Below are positions 55,313-64,000 of a DNA stretch of 64,000 bases, one piece after another. Made by a program: the position numbers and the translations under genes. The notes beneath the pieces were generated by a model. The model did no database searches. It had not been told where the DNA came from and was given only the letters and a program-made list of their open reading frames with translations. Every line of letters starts with the position of its first letter. The first letter of the stretch is position 1. The DNA is from Micromonospora radicis (GTDB taxonomy: Bacteria > Actinomycetota > Actinomycetes > Mycobacteriales > Micromonosporaceae): assembly GCF_003583405.1 (NCBI RefSeq), contig NZ_QXEC01000009.1, positions 62,001-126,000 of the forward strand, given 5' to 3'.

Positions 55313-58156
55313 ATGTTCCGGTTCATCTGGGGGCAGCTACGTGGCCGTGCTGGTCGGTCGGTGGCGCTGCTGGCCGGCGTGCTGGTGGCCACCACCGGTT
55401 TCGTCGTGCTCACCGGCGCCACCACCACCTCACGGCTGGAAGTGACCGGCGCCGTCGAGCGAAACACCCGGGCGGCGTACGACATTCTGGTCCGTCCACC
55501 GGGGGCGCGCACGCCGCTGGAGGCCGAACGTCGCCTGGTCCGGCCCAACTACCTCTCCGGCCTCTACGGCGGCATCACGCTTAAGCAGTACGAGCAGGTG
55601 CAGGCCGTCGCCGGGGTGAACGTGGCCGCCCCGATCGCGATGCTCGGATATTCGACGTCGTACGTGCCGGTGTCGATCGACCTCACCGACGCCGTCGACC
55701 CCTCCCTGGACCGTCAGGTGATCCGGATCGACCCGGCCTACGTCGCCGAGCGCGGCCTCTCCGCCGCCCCGGGCAAGCCCACGTACGTGTACGTCACCCG
55801 GCGCCCACTGATCCACGCCGACTTCGATCCGAACACGCCCGACTCGGCCCGCTACACCGACGGCCGGGTCTACTCCGTCTCGGAGGCCTGCGGGCCGGTT
55901 CCCCGCGAGGTCCAGCCGGACGGAACCAGCCGGCCGGTCTGCGACCCGCGGACCGCCGTCGTCGAAGGCAACCCCGGCTGGTCGGAGCGCGAATTATGGG
56001 CGGTCGTCTCGGCGCGGCTGCTGCCCGACGGCCGTTTCGAGGTGACCCCAGGCCCCCTGTGGCGTAATAGCCCCTTGGACAGCACCCCCACCACCACGAC
56101 CGACCGGCTGGTGCTGGAGAAGCTGCTGACCGTCCCGTTCCTGCTGGCCGCCGTGGACCCCGACGCCGAGCAGCGTCTGGTCGGCCTCGCCGACGCGGTG
56201 GTCGACGGCCGGCCGCTGAATCCGGCGGACACGCTCGTCGACGACACGCCGCCGGGCTTTTTCCCCCAGCGGTCCGTCCCGGCGCTCACCACCAACCGGC
56301 CCTACCTGGACGGGGGGCTACAGGCCCGCCTCACCCGGCTGCCGGCCGCCCAACCGGCGGGACTGCCGCCCGATGCATTGGAGAAGACGTTGGGGCAGGC
56401 GACGGGCATCCCAGCTGGTGATCGCCAGGTCGACCTGACGGAGAGCTACCAGGCCCTGCTCGCCCGCGGCCTCGGCGCCGACGGCATCGGCTTCGGGTGC
56501 TGCCGGGGTCAGATCCAGGTACTCGCCCAGCCCGGCGCGGTGGACTACGAACGCGGGCCGGACGAAACCCTGCGCGTCGCCCGCGCGTCGCCGCCTGACC
56601 CGGCGATCTTCGGCGACCGGAACGACCCCTGGACGCTTCCTCGGCCCGCGCTCAGCGACGACTTCGGCTTCCGCGAGGTGCGCCGGCTGGTCGTCCCGGC
56701 GGACAACGCCCTCCACAGTTGGAACGCGGTGGGCGTGTTCGATCCAAACAAGCTGACCGGCTTCGGGGAGCTGAGCAAGGTGCCGCTGGAGACGTACGAG
56801 CCGCCCACCGCCGAGGGGGCGGACGACCCCAGCCGCGCCGCGCTCGGTGGCCAGCCGCTGCTGCCCAGCGGCAACCCGGCCGGCTACCTGTCCGCTCCAC
56901 CGCTGGTCCTGACCACCCTCGAGAGCGTCCCGAAGCTGCTGGAAGCCAGCAACTGGGCCAACACAAGAGCACCGATCAGCGCGATCCGGGTCCGGGCGGC
57001 CGACGTGGACGGTTACAGCGAACGCTCCGCCGAGCGGGTCCGGCTGATCGCCGAGCGGATCGCCACCGAGACCGGCCTGGACGTCGACATCACCCTCGGC
57101 TCCTCGCCGGCGCCGCAGACGGTGGAGCTGCCCGCGGGCTCGTTCGGCCGGCCGGACCTGCGGCTGACCGAGAACTGGTCGGCGCTCGGGGTCGCCTCGG
57201 TGATCACGAAGGCGGTCGACCGGAAGAGCGCCGCGCTCTTCCTCCTGGTGCTGGTCGTCTGCGTGCTCTTCCTCGGCAACGCGGTCACCGCCGCCGTCCG
57301 GGACCGCCGACCCCAGCTGGCAACGCTCTCCTGCCTGGGCTGGCCGGCCCGGCGGATCGGCGCGCTGATCCTCGGCGAGGTCACCCTGCTCGGCCTGGCC
57401 GCCGGTCTGCTCGCAGTCGGGCTGGCGTTCCCGCTCGGCGCCGCGCTGGGCATCGGCATCGACTGGCGACGGGCGCTGCTCGCCGTACCGGTGGCCCTGC
57501 TGCTCACGCTCGTCGCGGGGCTGACACCGGCGCTGCGGGCCGCGCGCGCCCACCCGGCCGCCGCGCTGCGGCCCCCGGTCGCCACCGCCCGCTGGGTACG
57601 ACGGCCCCGCACCCTGCCCGGCCTGGCCCTGATCAACCTGATCCGCACCCCCGGGCGCACCCTGCTCGGCGCCGCCGCCCTCGCCATCGGAGTCGCCGCA
57701 CTCACTCTCGTCACCGCCGCCGCCTGGGCATTCGAAGGAGCCATCGTCGGCAGCCTCCTCGGCGACGCGGTGTCCCTGAGCGTCCGCAGCGCGGACGCCA
57801 TGGCCGCCATCGCGACCGTGCTGCTCGGCGCCGCTGCCGTCGCCGACGTGCTCTACCTCAACATCCGGGACCGCTCCGCCGAACTGGCCACACTCCGCGC
57901 CACCGGCTGGACCGACGCCGCACTCGGCCGCCTGATCGGCTACGAAGGGCTGCTCCTCGGCGCGCTCGGCGCAGTGGCCGGCGCCGGGCTCGGACTCGGC
58001 GGGGCAGCATGGCTGGTCGGCGACCTGCCACCGGCACTGGTGCTGGTGGCGGCCACCGTCGCGCTGACCGGGGTGCTGGTCACCTGCATCGCCGCGCTCG
58101 TTCCGGCCGCGCTGCTGCGCCGCCTCCCCACCGCACAACTACTGGCACAGGAGTAA
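55313..58156 (+). CDS. FtsX-type ABC permease 2 (large extracellular domain)
   Basis: A 947-residue membrane protein. After one membrane segment (about 15-37) comes an external domain of nearly 580 residues, then two FtsX modules of about 3 and 4 membrane segments. The repeated modules carry VVCVLFLGNAVTAAVRDRR and VADVLYLNIRDRSAELATLR followed by ATGWTDAALGRLIGYEG, typical of FtsX/MacB permeases. The ATG has GGGGAGG. The ATPase gene follows two bases after the stop codon. Such permeases often export or extract lipids, lipoproteins or antimicrobial peptides; the substrate is unknown. Paralogue of the broken gene at 51791. Confidence 0.92.
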   Translation: MFRFIWGQLRGRAGRSVALLAGVLVATTGFVVLTGATTTSRLEVTGAVERNTRAAYDILVRPPGARTPLEAERRLVRPNYLSGLYGGITLKQYEQVQAVAGVNVAAPIAMLGYSTSYVPVSIDLTDAVDPSLDRQVIRIDPAYVAERGLSAAPGKPTYVYVTRRPLIHADFDPNTPDSARYTDGRVYSVSEACGPVPREVQPDGTSRPVCDPRTAVVEGNPGWSERELWAVVSARLLPDGRFEVTPGPLWRNSPLDSTPTTTTDRLVLEKLLTVPFLLAAVDPDAEQRLVGLADAVVDGRPLNPADTLVDDTPPGFFPQRSVPALTTNRPYLDGGLQARLTRLPAAQPAGLPPDALEKTLGQATGIPAGDRQVDLTESYQALLARGLGADGIGFGCCRGQIQVLAQPGAVDYERGPDETLRVARASPPDPAIFGDRNDPWTLPRPALSDDFGFREVRRLVVPADNALHSWNAVGVFDPNKLTGFGELSKVPLETYEPPTAEGADDPSRAALGGQPLLPSGNPAGYLSAPPLVLTTLESVPKLLEASNWANTRAPISAIRVRAADVDGYSERSAERVRLIAERIATETGLDVDITLGSSPAPQTVELPAGSFGRPDLRLTENWSALGVASVITKAVDRKSAALFLLVLVVCVLFLGNAVTAAVRDRRPQLATLSCLGWPARRIGALILGEVTLLGLAAGLLAVGLAFPLGAALGIGIDWRRALLAVPVALLLTLVAGLTPALRAARAHPAAALRPPVATARWVRRPRTLPGLALINLIRTPGRTLLGAAALAIGVAALTLVTAAAWAFEGAIVGSLLGDAVSLSVRSADAMAAIATVLLGAAAVADVLYLNIRDRSAELATLRATGWTDAALGRLIGYEGLLLGALGAVAGAGLGLGGAAWLVGDLPPALVLVAATVALTGVLVTCIAALVPAALLRRLPTAQLLAQE

Positions 58157-58158
58157 CC

Positions 58159-58905
58159 ATGGACGCGACCACGGGCAGCACCGTCCGCATCGCCGGACTG
58201 GTCCGGCAGTTCCGCACCGGCCCCGAACGGCTGACCGCAGTCGACGACGTCTCCCTGGAGATCGCCGCCGGATCGGTCGTCGCGCTGACCGGACCGAGCG
58301 GCTCCGGCAAATCCACCCTGCTGCATCTGATCGGCGCGATCGAGCAGGCCGACGGGGGCACCGTGACGGTGGACGACCTGGAGATCACCGCGCTGCGCCG
58401 GGCCGCCCTGTCCCGCTACCGCCAACGGGTCGGCTTCGTCTTCCAGCGCTACCACCTGCTGCCGGCGCTGACCGTGCTGGACAACGTGAGCGCCCCGGTG
58501 CTGCCTCGCCGGGGGCGGGCCGACCACGCGGCACGGGCCCGGAAGCTGCTCGAATCGGTGGGCCTGGCAGACCGGCAGCGGGCACTGCCCGCGCAGCTCT
58601 CCGGCGGCCAGCAGCAGCGGGTGGCGATCGCCCGGGCGCTGATGGGCGAACCGCGCCTGCTGCTCGCCGACGAGCCGACCGGCAACCTGGACTCGACCAC
58701 CGGTGCACAGATCCTCGATCTCCTGCTCGACCTGCGCGACCAGCACGGGATGACCATCCTGCTCGCCACCCACGAACGGGCCATCGCCGCCCGCTGCGAC
58801 CGGCTGATCCGGCTCGGCGACGGGCGGATCGTGGAGGACATCGACCTGACCGACGGCGAGGACCCCGCTGACACCTACGACCGGGCGGCCCGCCTCCGCC
58901 TGTGA
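58159..58905 (+). CDS. LolD/MacB-type ABC transporter ATPase
   Basis: A 248-residue ATPase: Walker A ALTGPSGSGKSTLLHLIG, Q-loop VFQRYHLLPALTVLDNV, signature QLSGGQQQRVAIARALMGEP, Walker B LLLADEPTGNLDS and H-loop ATHERAI. The signature and NLDS sequence place it in the LolD/MacB/FtsE class that drives FtsX permeases. AGGAG of its ribosome-binding site overlaps the permease 2 stop codon, so the two are coupled. It is the only ATPase in the cluster and would serve both permeases if permease 1 were intact. Only three bases separate it from the convergent glmM. Confidence 0.95.
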   Translation: MDATTGSTVRIAGLVRQFRTGPERLTAVDDVSLEIAAGSVVALTGPSGSGKSTLLHLIGAIEQADGGTVTVDDLEITALRRAALSRYRQRVGFVFQRYHLLPALTVLDNVSAPVLPRRGRADHAARARKLLESVGLADRQRALPAQLSGGQQQRVAIARALMGEPRLLLADEPTGNLDSTTGAQILDLLLDLRDQHGMTILLATHERAIAARCDRLIRLGDGRIVEDIDLTDGEDPADTYDRAARLRL

Positions 58906-58908
58906 GCG

Positions 58909-60264
58909 TCAGCCGGTAGGGCTGGCGGTGCGGACCTGCTCGGCGATGCGCTCGGCGACCTCGCGGGCGGTCGCCTCGGTGGCGGCCTCGACCATCACCC
59001 GCACCAGCGGCTCGGTGCCCGACGGGCGCAGCAGTACCCGACCGGTCTCGCCCAGCTCGGCCTCGGCCCGCTCCACCTCGGCGCGGACGGCCGGCGCGGC
59101 GGCGCCGACGGTACGGTCACCGACCGGCACGTTGATCAGCACCTGCGGCAGCTTGGTCACCACCGCCGCGAGGTCGGCCAGCGTACGGCCGGTGGCCCCC
59201 ATCCGGGCCATCAGGTGCAGGCCGGTGAGTACCCCGTCGCCGGTGGTGGCGTACGCCGGCATCACGATGTGTCCGCTCTGCTCGCCGCCCAGGGCCAGCC
59301 CGGAGGCGCGCAGCTCCTCCAGCACGTACCGGTCGCCGACCTTGGTCTCGACCAACCGGATGCCCTCGGCGGACATGGCCAGGCGCAGGCCGAGGTTGCT
59401 CATCACGGTCGCCACCAGAGTGTCCTCGGTCAGCGTGCCGGCCGCCCGCATGGCGAGGGCGAGGATCGCCATCACCTGGTCACCGTCGACCTCGTCGCCG
59501 TCGGCGGTCACCGCGACGCACCGGTCGGCGTCGCCGTCGTGCGCGATGCCGAGGTGCGCGCCGTGCTCCACCACGGCCTGCCGCAGGGCGGCGATGTGGT
59601 TCGAGCCGCACTCGTCGTTGATGTTGAGCCCGTCCGGCTCGGCGTGGATCGCGATCACCTCGGCGCCGGCCTCCCGGTACGCGGCCGGAGCCACCTCGGC
59701 GGCGGCACCGTTGGCACAGTCGACCACGACCTTGATCCCGTCGAGCCGGTGTGGCACCGTGCCGACCAGGTGCTGCACGTAGTGGTCGGCGCCGTCGAGC
59801 AGGTCGTGCACCCGGCCCACCCCCGCGCCGACCGGCCGCTGCCAGGCGGTGGTGGCGTTGGCCTCGATGGCCGCCTCGATCCGCAGCTCGATCTCGTCGG
59901 GCAGCTTGTGACCACCGGCGGCGAAGAGCTTGATCCCGTTGTCGGGCATCGGGTTGTGCGAGGCGGACAGCATCACGCCGAGGTCCGCCTTGGCCTCCGC
60001 GGTGAGGAACGCCACCGCCGGGGTGGGCAGCACACCGACCCGGACGACGGTGGCACCGGCGCTGGTCAGCCCGGCCACCACGGCCGCCTCCAGCATCTCG
60101 CCGCTGGCCCGGGTGTCCCGGCCCACCACGGCCAGCGGGGCGTGGCTACGGTCCGACTCGGCGAGGGTGTGTGCGGCCGCGACGGCCACCGAGAGCGCCA
60201 ACTCCGGGGTGAGATCGACGTTCGCTCTGCCGCGTACGCCGTCGGTGCCGAACAACCGGCCCAT
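58909..60264 (-). CDS. glmM: Phosphoglucosamine mutase
   Basis: GlmM converts glucosamine-6-phosphate to glucosamine-1-phosphate, the step after GlmS. It has 451 residues from the ATG ([15 protein letters not shown]), with GGAGG nine bases upstream; a TTG three codons earlier is poorly spaced. The phosphoserine is Ser102 in [14 protein letters not shown], the metal loop is [11 protein letters not shown], the sugar loop contains GEQSGHIV, and the phosphate-binding end is [14 protein letters not shown]. Confidence 0.97.
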   Translation of the reverse strand: MGRLFGTDGVRGRANVDLTPELALSVAVAAAHTLAESDRSHAPLAVVGRDTRASGEMLEAAVVAGLTSAGATVVRVGVLPTPAVAFLTAEAKADLGVMLSASHNPMPDNGIKLFAAGGHKLPDEIELRIEAAIEANATTAWQRPVGAGVGRVHDLLDGADHYVQHLVGTVPHRLDGIKVVVDCANGAAAEVAPAAYREAGAEVIAIHAEPDGLNINDECGSNHIAALRQAVVEHGAHLGIAHDGDADRCVAVTADGDEVDGDQVMAILALAMRAAGTLTEDTLVATVMSNLGLRLAMSAEGIRLVETKVGDRYVLEELRASGLALGGEQSGHIVMPAYATTGDGVLTGLHLMARMGATGRTLADLAAVVTKLPQVLINVPVGDRTVGAAAPAVRAEVERAEAELGETGRVLLRPSGTEPLVRVMVEAATEATAREVAERIAEQVRTASPTG

Positions 60265-60309
60265 ACCCGCCAACCTCCGATGAAACTGCCGTTGAAGGAG
60301 AAGAGCGAA

Positions 60310-60354
60310 ACGGCCGGCCCACCTCCCGCGTCGAGGGGGAGGCGGACCGGCCGT
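60310..60354 (-). terminator. Hairpin terminator after rplM-rpsI
   Basis: Arms beginning ACGGCCGGCCCACCTCCC pair with the later stretch GGGAGGCGGACCGGCCGT over about 18 positions with two mismatches, around an 8-10-base loop. It lies 30 bases past the rpsI stop codon in the 119-bp gap before glmM. Confidence 0.75.
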
Positions 60355-60383
60355 CCGTCAGAAGTACAAGGTGCGGCTGAAGG

Positions 60384-60848
60384 TCAGCGCTTCGAGTACT
60401 GAGGAGCCTTACGGGCCTTCTTGAGGCCGTACTTCTTGCTCTCCTTGACCCGGGCGTCACGGGTCAGGAAGCCGGCCTTCTTCAGGGCCGGGCGGTCGTC
60501 CGGCTCGCTGACGATCAGCGCCCGGGCGATGGCCAGCCGCAGCGCACCGGCCTGGCCGGTGGTGCCGCCGCCCCGCAGGTTGGCGATGACGTCGAACGCC
60601 TCGGGCTTCTCGGCGGTGACCAGCGGATCCTTGATCAGCTGCTGGTGCACCTTGCTCGGGAAGTAGGCTTCGAGGTCACGCCCGTTGCACGTGATCTTGC
60701 CGGAGCCCGGCACGATCCGGACCCGGACGATGGCCTCCTTGCGCCGACCCACGGTCTGGATCGGGCGGTCACCACGAGGCGCGCGGGCGACGGGCGCCGG
60801 CGCCTCGGTGGCCTCGAGGGCAACCTCGGTGGCGGTGATGTCGGTCAT
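60384..60848 (-). CDS. rpsI: 30S ribosomal protein S9
   Basis: A 154-residue S9 with a 30-residue N-terminal extension, common in actinobacteria. Core: [59 protein letters not shown], and the tRNA-contacting C-terminus APQYSKR. The ATG has AAGGA six bases upstream; an in-frame GTG eight codons earlier lies at the rplM stop codon. Second gene of the rplM-rpsI operon. Confidence 0.97.
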   Translation of the reverse strand: MTDITATEVALEATEAPAPVARAPRGDRPIQTVGRRKEAIVRVRIVPGSGKITCNGRDLEAYFPSKVHQQLIKDPLVTAEKPEAFDVIANLRGGGTTGQAGALRLAIARALIVSEPDDRPALKKAGFLTRDARVKESKKYGLKKARKAPQYSKR

Positions 60849-60868
60849 GCTGATTCCTTCGCCCGCGC

Positions 60869-61312
60869 TCACTGCGCGATCTGCTTGATCTCGAACGGCG
60901 TCGGCTGCTGCGCGCCGTGCGGGTGCTCTGCACCGGCGTAGACCTTCAGCTTCTTGATCAGCTGACGGCCGAGCTTGTTGTGCGGCAGCATCCCCTTGAC
61001 GGCCAGCTCGATGGCCCGCTCGGGGCGCTTGGTCAGCAGCTCCTCGTAGCCGACCTGCTTCAGGCCACCCGGGTAACCGGAGTGCCGGTAAGCGATCTTC
61101 TGCTGGCGCTTGTTGCCGGTCAGCGCGACCTTGCCCGCGTTCACGATGACGACGAAGTCGCCCGTGTCGACGTGCGGCGCGAAAGTCGGCTTGTGCTTGC
61201 CCCGCAGCAGCGTGGCGGCGTGGGTGGCCAGGCGGCCCAGCACGACATCAGAGGCGTCGATGACGTGCCACTGACGCTCGATCTCACCCGGCTTCGGGCT
61301 GTACGTACGCAC
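60869..61312 (-). CDS. rplM: 50S ribosomal protein L13
   Basis: A 147-residue L13 from a GTG that gives the family start [56 protein letters not shown] and [13 protein letters not shown] are typical. A longer in-frame start would add 37 unlike residues. AAGG is seven to nine bases upstream. It precedes rpsI by 20 bases. The start codon is about 207 bases from the narK-type gene; no leader motif was recognised. Confidence 0.97.
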   Translation of the reverse strand: MRTYSPKPGEIERQWHVIDASDVVLGRLATHAATLLRGKHKPTFAPHVDTGDFVVIVNAGKVALTGNKRQQKIAYRHSGYPGGLKQVGYEELLTKRPERAIELAVKGMLPHNKLGRQLIKKLKVYAGAEHPHGAQQPTPFEIKQIAQ

Positions 61313-61519
61313 AGGTCTACCTTGTCTCGTCGTCGGTCTGGGGTCGCGCGCCGAGGTGACCGGAGATTCCCAGCCGGACCAGCGCGCACGAACGACCAAG
61401 CGTACCTCAGGCGGCACGCCCACAGATGTCGTACAACAGCAGGCAACGATACCCGCAGCCCTACCGGCCGGTCAAAACGGGGTCCGGCAGGCGCGTCTGG
61501 CCGGTGCCGGTGGCGCCGA

Positions 61520-62887
61520 TCACACCCCCGCACGGGCCATCCTGCTCCCCGGCCGCAGGTACGCCAGCCAGGTGAGCACGAGCAGTACCAGGAAGAAGCC
61601 GACGTAGAAGCGCAGCGCCGGCTGGATGCCGCCGTAGCTCGACCGGGCCCAGGCGTAACAGATCGGCACCAGGAAGCCACCGAAGGCGCCGACCGAGGAG
61701 ATGATGCCCAACGCCCCGGCCGCCTGCCGGCGCATCGCCAGCATGATCTCCGGCGAGCCGCCCAGGTCCTCCCCCTTGACCTGGAAGATCCGGCTGATCA
61801 TCCGGTAGGTCGAGCCGTTGCCGACGCCGGTGGCCACGAACAGCAGCAGGAACGCCACGAAGAACAGGCTCAGGCTGCGCCGCTCGACCGACCAGAGGGC
61901 GGCCAGTGCGCCGATCGCCATCAACACGAAGCTAGCCACAGTCACCCGGGCACCGCCCACGACGTCGGAGAGCCGGCCGCCGAACGGCCGGCACAGCGAG
62001 CCCACGGCCGCGCCGAGGAAGGCCCAGGCCAAGGCGATGTCCGGCCGCCCGAACACCGAGGTGAGCAGAGTCGGGAAGGCCGCCGAGTAGCCGATGAACG
62101 AGCCGAAGGTGCCGATGTACAGCACGGACATGATCCAGGTGTCCCGGTGTCGCAGTGACGACCAGACCGGTCCCACGTCGGCTTTGGCCTCCACCAGGTT
62201 GTCCATGAACAGGTACGCGCAGACCGCGGCGATCACCGCGAGCGGTACGTACATCAGGCCGGCCCGGGCCAACGCGAGCCCGCCACCGAGCACGATCACC
62301 TGCGGCACCACGAACTGCACCACCGCCACACCGATGTTGCCGCCGGCCGCGTTGAGTCCGAGCGCCCAGCCCTTCTCCCGTTCCGGATAGAAGAAGGAGA
62401 TGTTCGCCATGCTGGAGGCGAAGTTGCCGCCGCCGAACCCGGCGCTGGCGGCGATCAGCAACAGCACCGGGTAGCCGATCTCCGGGCGCTCGACCGCCCA
62501 GGCCAGGCCCGCGCAGGGCACCACCAGCAGCAGGGCGGAGATGATCGTCCAGTTCCGACCCCCGAAGACCGGCACGGCGAAGGTGTACGGCAACCGCAGC
62601 AGCGCGCCGACGCCGCTCGGTACGGCGGTCAGCCAGAGCGCCTGACTGGTGGTCAACTGCCAGCCGGCGTCGCCGAGCCGGACGACCACGATGCTCCACA
62701 GCAGCCACACCGAGAAGCCGATGTGCTCGGCGAAGATCGACCAGATGAGGTTGCGCCGGGCGATCCGGCTGCCGGTCGTACGCCAGAATCCCGGATCCTC
62801 CGGCGTCCAGTGCCCGATCCACCGGCCGGGCCGGCGATCCAGTCGTTCCGCTTCGATAACCTCGGGTTGCGCGCTCGTGGTGGTCAT
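61520..62887 (-). CDS. NarK-type nitrate/nitrite MFS transporter
   Basis: A 455-residue membrane protein with about 12 membrane segments. The nitrate-porter signatures are both present: GFGGGNFASSMANISFFYP with ALGLNAAGGNIGVAVVQF, and FLGAAVGSLCRPFGGRLSD in the second half. An N-terminal cytoplasmic segment of about 40 residues includes GRWIGHWTPEDPGFW. Nearby genes give no nitrate reductase, so import or nitrite export cannot be decided. Start ATG lacks a strong ribosome-binding site. Confidence 0.9.
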   Translation of the reverse strand: MTTTSAQPEVIEAERLDRRPGRWIGHWTPEDPGFWRTTGSRIARRNLIWSIFAEHIGFSVWLLWSIVVVRLGDAGWQLTTSQALWLTAVPSGVGALLRLPYTFAVPVFGGRNWTIISALLLVVPCAGLAWAVERPEIGYPVLLLIAASAGFGGGNFASSMANISFFYPEREKGWALGLNAAGGNIGVAVVQFVVPQVIVLGGGLALARAGLMYVPLAVIAAVCAYLFMDNLVEAKADVGPVWSSLRHRDTWIMSVLYIGTFGSFIGYSAAFPTLLTSVFGRPDIALAWAFLGAAVGSLCRPFGGRLSDVVGGARVTVASFVLMAIGALAALWSVERRSLSLFFVAFLLLFVATGVGNGSTYRMISRIFQVKGEDLGGSPEIMLAMRRQAAGALGIISSVGAFGGFLVPICYAWARSSYGGIQPALRFYVGFFLVLLVLTWLAYLRPGSRMARAGV

Positions 62888-63013
62888 GGCGCGAAGCTAG
62901 GAATCGACCGTTACCGTGGCGTTCGTCGTTCGGGTCGGTCGGGCAACGGGTACCGCACCACCGGTCGGCGCCGACGGTGAGGAACGCGCCGGCTCGGAGT
63001 TGCTGGAGGATGC

Positions 63014-63307
63014 TCAGAGTTGCTGGAGGATGCGCAACGCCCGGTCGACGCGCCGCATGGTCTCGGCGTCGGCCACGTCCACGCACTCGGTGAACCACTT
63101 CTTCATCGGCGAGGAGATCCGGTCCGGCATCACCACCCAGCCGCCCATCGGCACCGCCAGCGGCGAGTCACGCAGCAACGCCGCCTCGACCACCTCGGTG
63201 ACGATCACGATGGGTACCGCCGTGGAGTTGTAGACGTCGGAGCTGATCACCAGCCCGAGTCGCTCGCGGGCCCCCTCGATCCGCCAGACCTCGCCCCTAC
63301 GCAGCAC
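63014..63307 (-). CDS. MazF/PemK-type toxin
   Basis: A 97-residue endoribonuclease-type toxin. It begins VLRRGEVWRIEGARERLGLV with the conserved GEVW and follows with ISSDVYNSTAVPIVIVTEVV, and a DRISSPMKKWFTECVDVADA segment like the MazF core. It is translated from a GTG inside the end of the antitoxin gene (11-base overlap). In the complex the antitoxin neutralises it; if freed it would cleave RNA. The assignment rests on family pattern and gene arrangement. Confidence 0.8.
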   Translation of the reverse strand: MLRRGEVWRIEGARERLGLVISSDVYNSTAVPIVIVTEVVEAALLRDSPLAVPMGGWVVMPDRISSPMKKWFTECVDVADAETMRRVDRALRILQQL

Positions 63308-63554
63308 GCGGACGACCGCCGAAGAGCAGGTCGTCGACCAGGCCGACCTCCTGCGCGTCGGCCAGCGAGGCGGACTCCAGGTCCAGTCCGGCCCGACCCA
63401 CTGCGGCGGCGTGCGCCGCGAAGACCTCACGCAGCGCCTTCTCCCGCGCCGCCTGATCCATCCAGGCCGAGAGGCTGAGCCCCTCGCGCTCGGCGAACCG
63501 CCGCGCGTCCGCGATCGTCTCGTCGGAGAACGACAGAGTCACCTTGGCTGTCAT
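63297..63554 (-). CDS. Ribbon-helix-helix antitoxin (MazE-like)
   Basis: An 85-residue protein with a ribbon-helix-helix start (KVTLSFSDETIADARRFAER followed by EGLSLSAWMDQAA), the DNA-binding part of actinobacterial MazE/CopG antitoxins, and a helical C-terminal region that should bind the toxin. First gene of the pair. It would also autoregulate the operon. Confidence 0.75.
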   Translation of the reverse strand: MTAKVTLSFSDETIADARRFAEREGLSLSAWMDQAAREKALREVFAAHAAAVGRAGLDLESASLADAQEVGLVDDLLFGGRPRAA

Positions 63555-64000
63555 GCCACTCAGACTACCCGCTGGTATGACTCCCAGTCATCCAGCAAGC
63601 TGCCCACGGTCGGCACCCTGCCTTCCCGAGCCGGCCCTGTCGAGCTGATAGCGCAGACGGATCGCCAACACCGACCCCGCCGTGACCTCGCCCCAAGCCC
63701 GCACCGCGACTCCCTGGCCCACGGCGCCCCCGACCACAGCGCAACACAGCCCCGCCAACCCGCGCCTCCCGACCGCAACACAACCCCCCGCCAACCCGCA
63801 CCTCCGACCGCAACACCCCCCACCACCAACCCGCACCTCCCGACCCCGCACAACCGCGCTGCCGATTCGGCGCCGGGCCGTTGATAGCGCAGACGGTTCA
63901 GCTCGACAGTGCCCACTGGAGGGTCTGGTGGGCAGCTCCGAGACAGCCCGCCGGGCCGAAGGAGCAGCAACCGGCGGAGGCGCCACCAGCCCGGGTCACG
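63555..64000. other. Intergenic region at the right end of the window
   Basis: About 446 bases without a supported gene. The reading frames open here are low-complexity and overlap in all directions. It contains the 273-bp CTGTCGAGCTGA-bounded segment described separately. A partial gene beyond the window edge cannot be judged. Confidence 0.5.
63637..63909. repeat. CTGTCGAGCTGA-bounded element, long copy
   Basis: The 12-bp arms CTGTCGAGCTGA and TCAGCTCGACAG, identical to those at 19440-19502, flank 249 bases. TGATAGCGCAGACGG occurs in direct orientation next to both ends (63646-63660 and 63882-63896). The interior is C-rich, low-complexity, with CCCGCCAACCCGCACCTCC-type repeats and no gene. 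Confidence 0.82.

Noticed and set aside
63560..63986. Minus-strand reading frames of about 130 codons at the right edge
   Set aside because: They overlap each other, are rich in Gly, Val, Arg and Ala repeats, and run through the palindrome-bounded element.

Overview
The window is a GC-rich actinobacterial chromosome segment, most likely from Micromonosporaceae (Micromonospora or a close relative). Support for this comes from the GTG/TTG starts, the WhiB-family regulator, the His-tailed GroEL1, the XRE(DUF5753)/DUF397 pair, the GuaB3 paralogue, and the gene order. As I recall it, the core order (ChoD-like oxidoreductase, guaB3, guaB, DUF5319, bldM-like, whiD/whiB3, groEL1, groES, tsaD, rimI, tsaB, tsaE, alr, glmS, glmM, rpsI, rplM) matches the conserved backbone of Mycobacterium (Rv3409c to Rv3443c) and Streptomyces (around SCO4761-SCO4771). 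The species call is inference. I see no tRNA, rRNA, CRISPR array, phage or transposase.

Layout. 0-6.7 kb: envelope genes (a LiaF-like membrane protein cut by the window edge, phosphatidylserine decarboxylase facing phosphatidylserine synthase, two tandem-Nudix paralogues, a PspC protein). 6.7-17.1 kb: guanine-nucleotide genes guaA, guaB3 and guaB, interleaved with a GMC oxidoreductase, a secreted Ig-like protein, an LCP ligase and an M1 lipoprotein peptidase. 17.3-23.8 kb: developmental and stress regulators (DUF5319, BldM-like, WhiD-like), a membrane molybdopterin oxidoreductase, and groES-groEL under two CIRCE operators. 23.9-34.8 kb: an accessory insertion relative to the mycobacterial order, with a regulator pair, a repeat-dense block around a methyltransferase gene, a YbaK deacylase, a CUT2 sugar transporter with a ROK regulator, and a DUF4142/CopCD pair.

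34.9-45.2 kb: the t6A tRNA-modification genes (tsaD, rimI, tsaB, then tsaE), interrupted by a sigma/anti-sigma-like pair and an HTH protein, followed by ung, a hydrolase, alr and the NAD(P)HX repair enzyme. 45.4-47.3 kb: a small EspC-like protein translationally coupled to a DUF1023 hydrolase. 47.3-51.7 kb: glmS and two PLP enzymes. 51.7-58.9 kb: two large FtsX-type permease paralogues, the first broken by a one-base frameshift, with a PadR regulator and one ATPase. 58.9-63.6 kb: glmM, rpsI, rplM, a NarK-type transporter and a MazEF-like toxin-antitoxin pair.

Pathway links: glmS and glmM give two steps towards UDP-GlcNAc, and alr adds D-Ala for the same wall. tsaB, tsaD and tsaE make t6A. guaB and guaA convert IMP to GMP. 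psd and pssA make phosphatidylethanolamine. The most unusual content is non-coding: several families of intergenic palindromes, a 30-unit octamer array, a 9-unit 16-mer array, and a 60-bp palindrome inserted exactly in frame within the methyltransferase gene.
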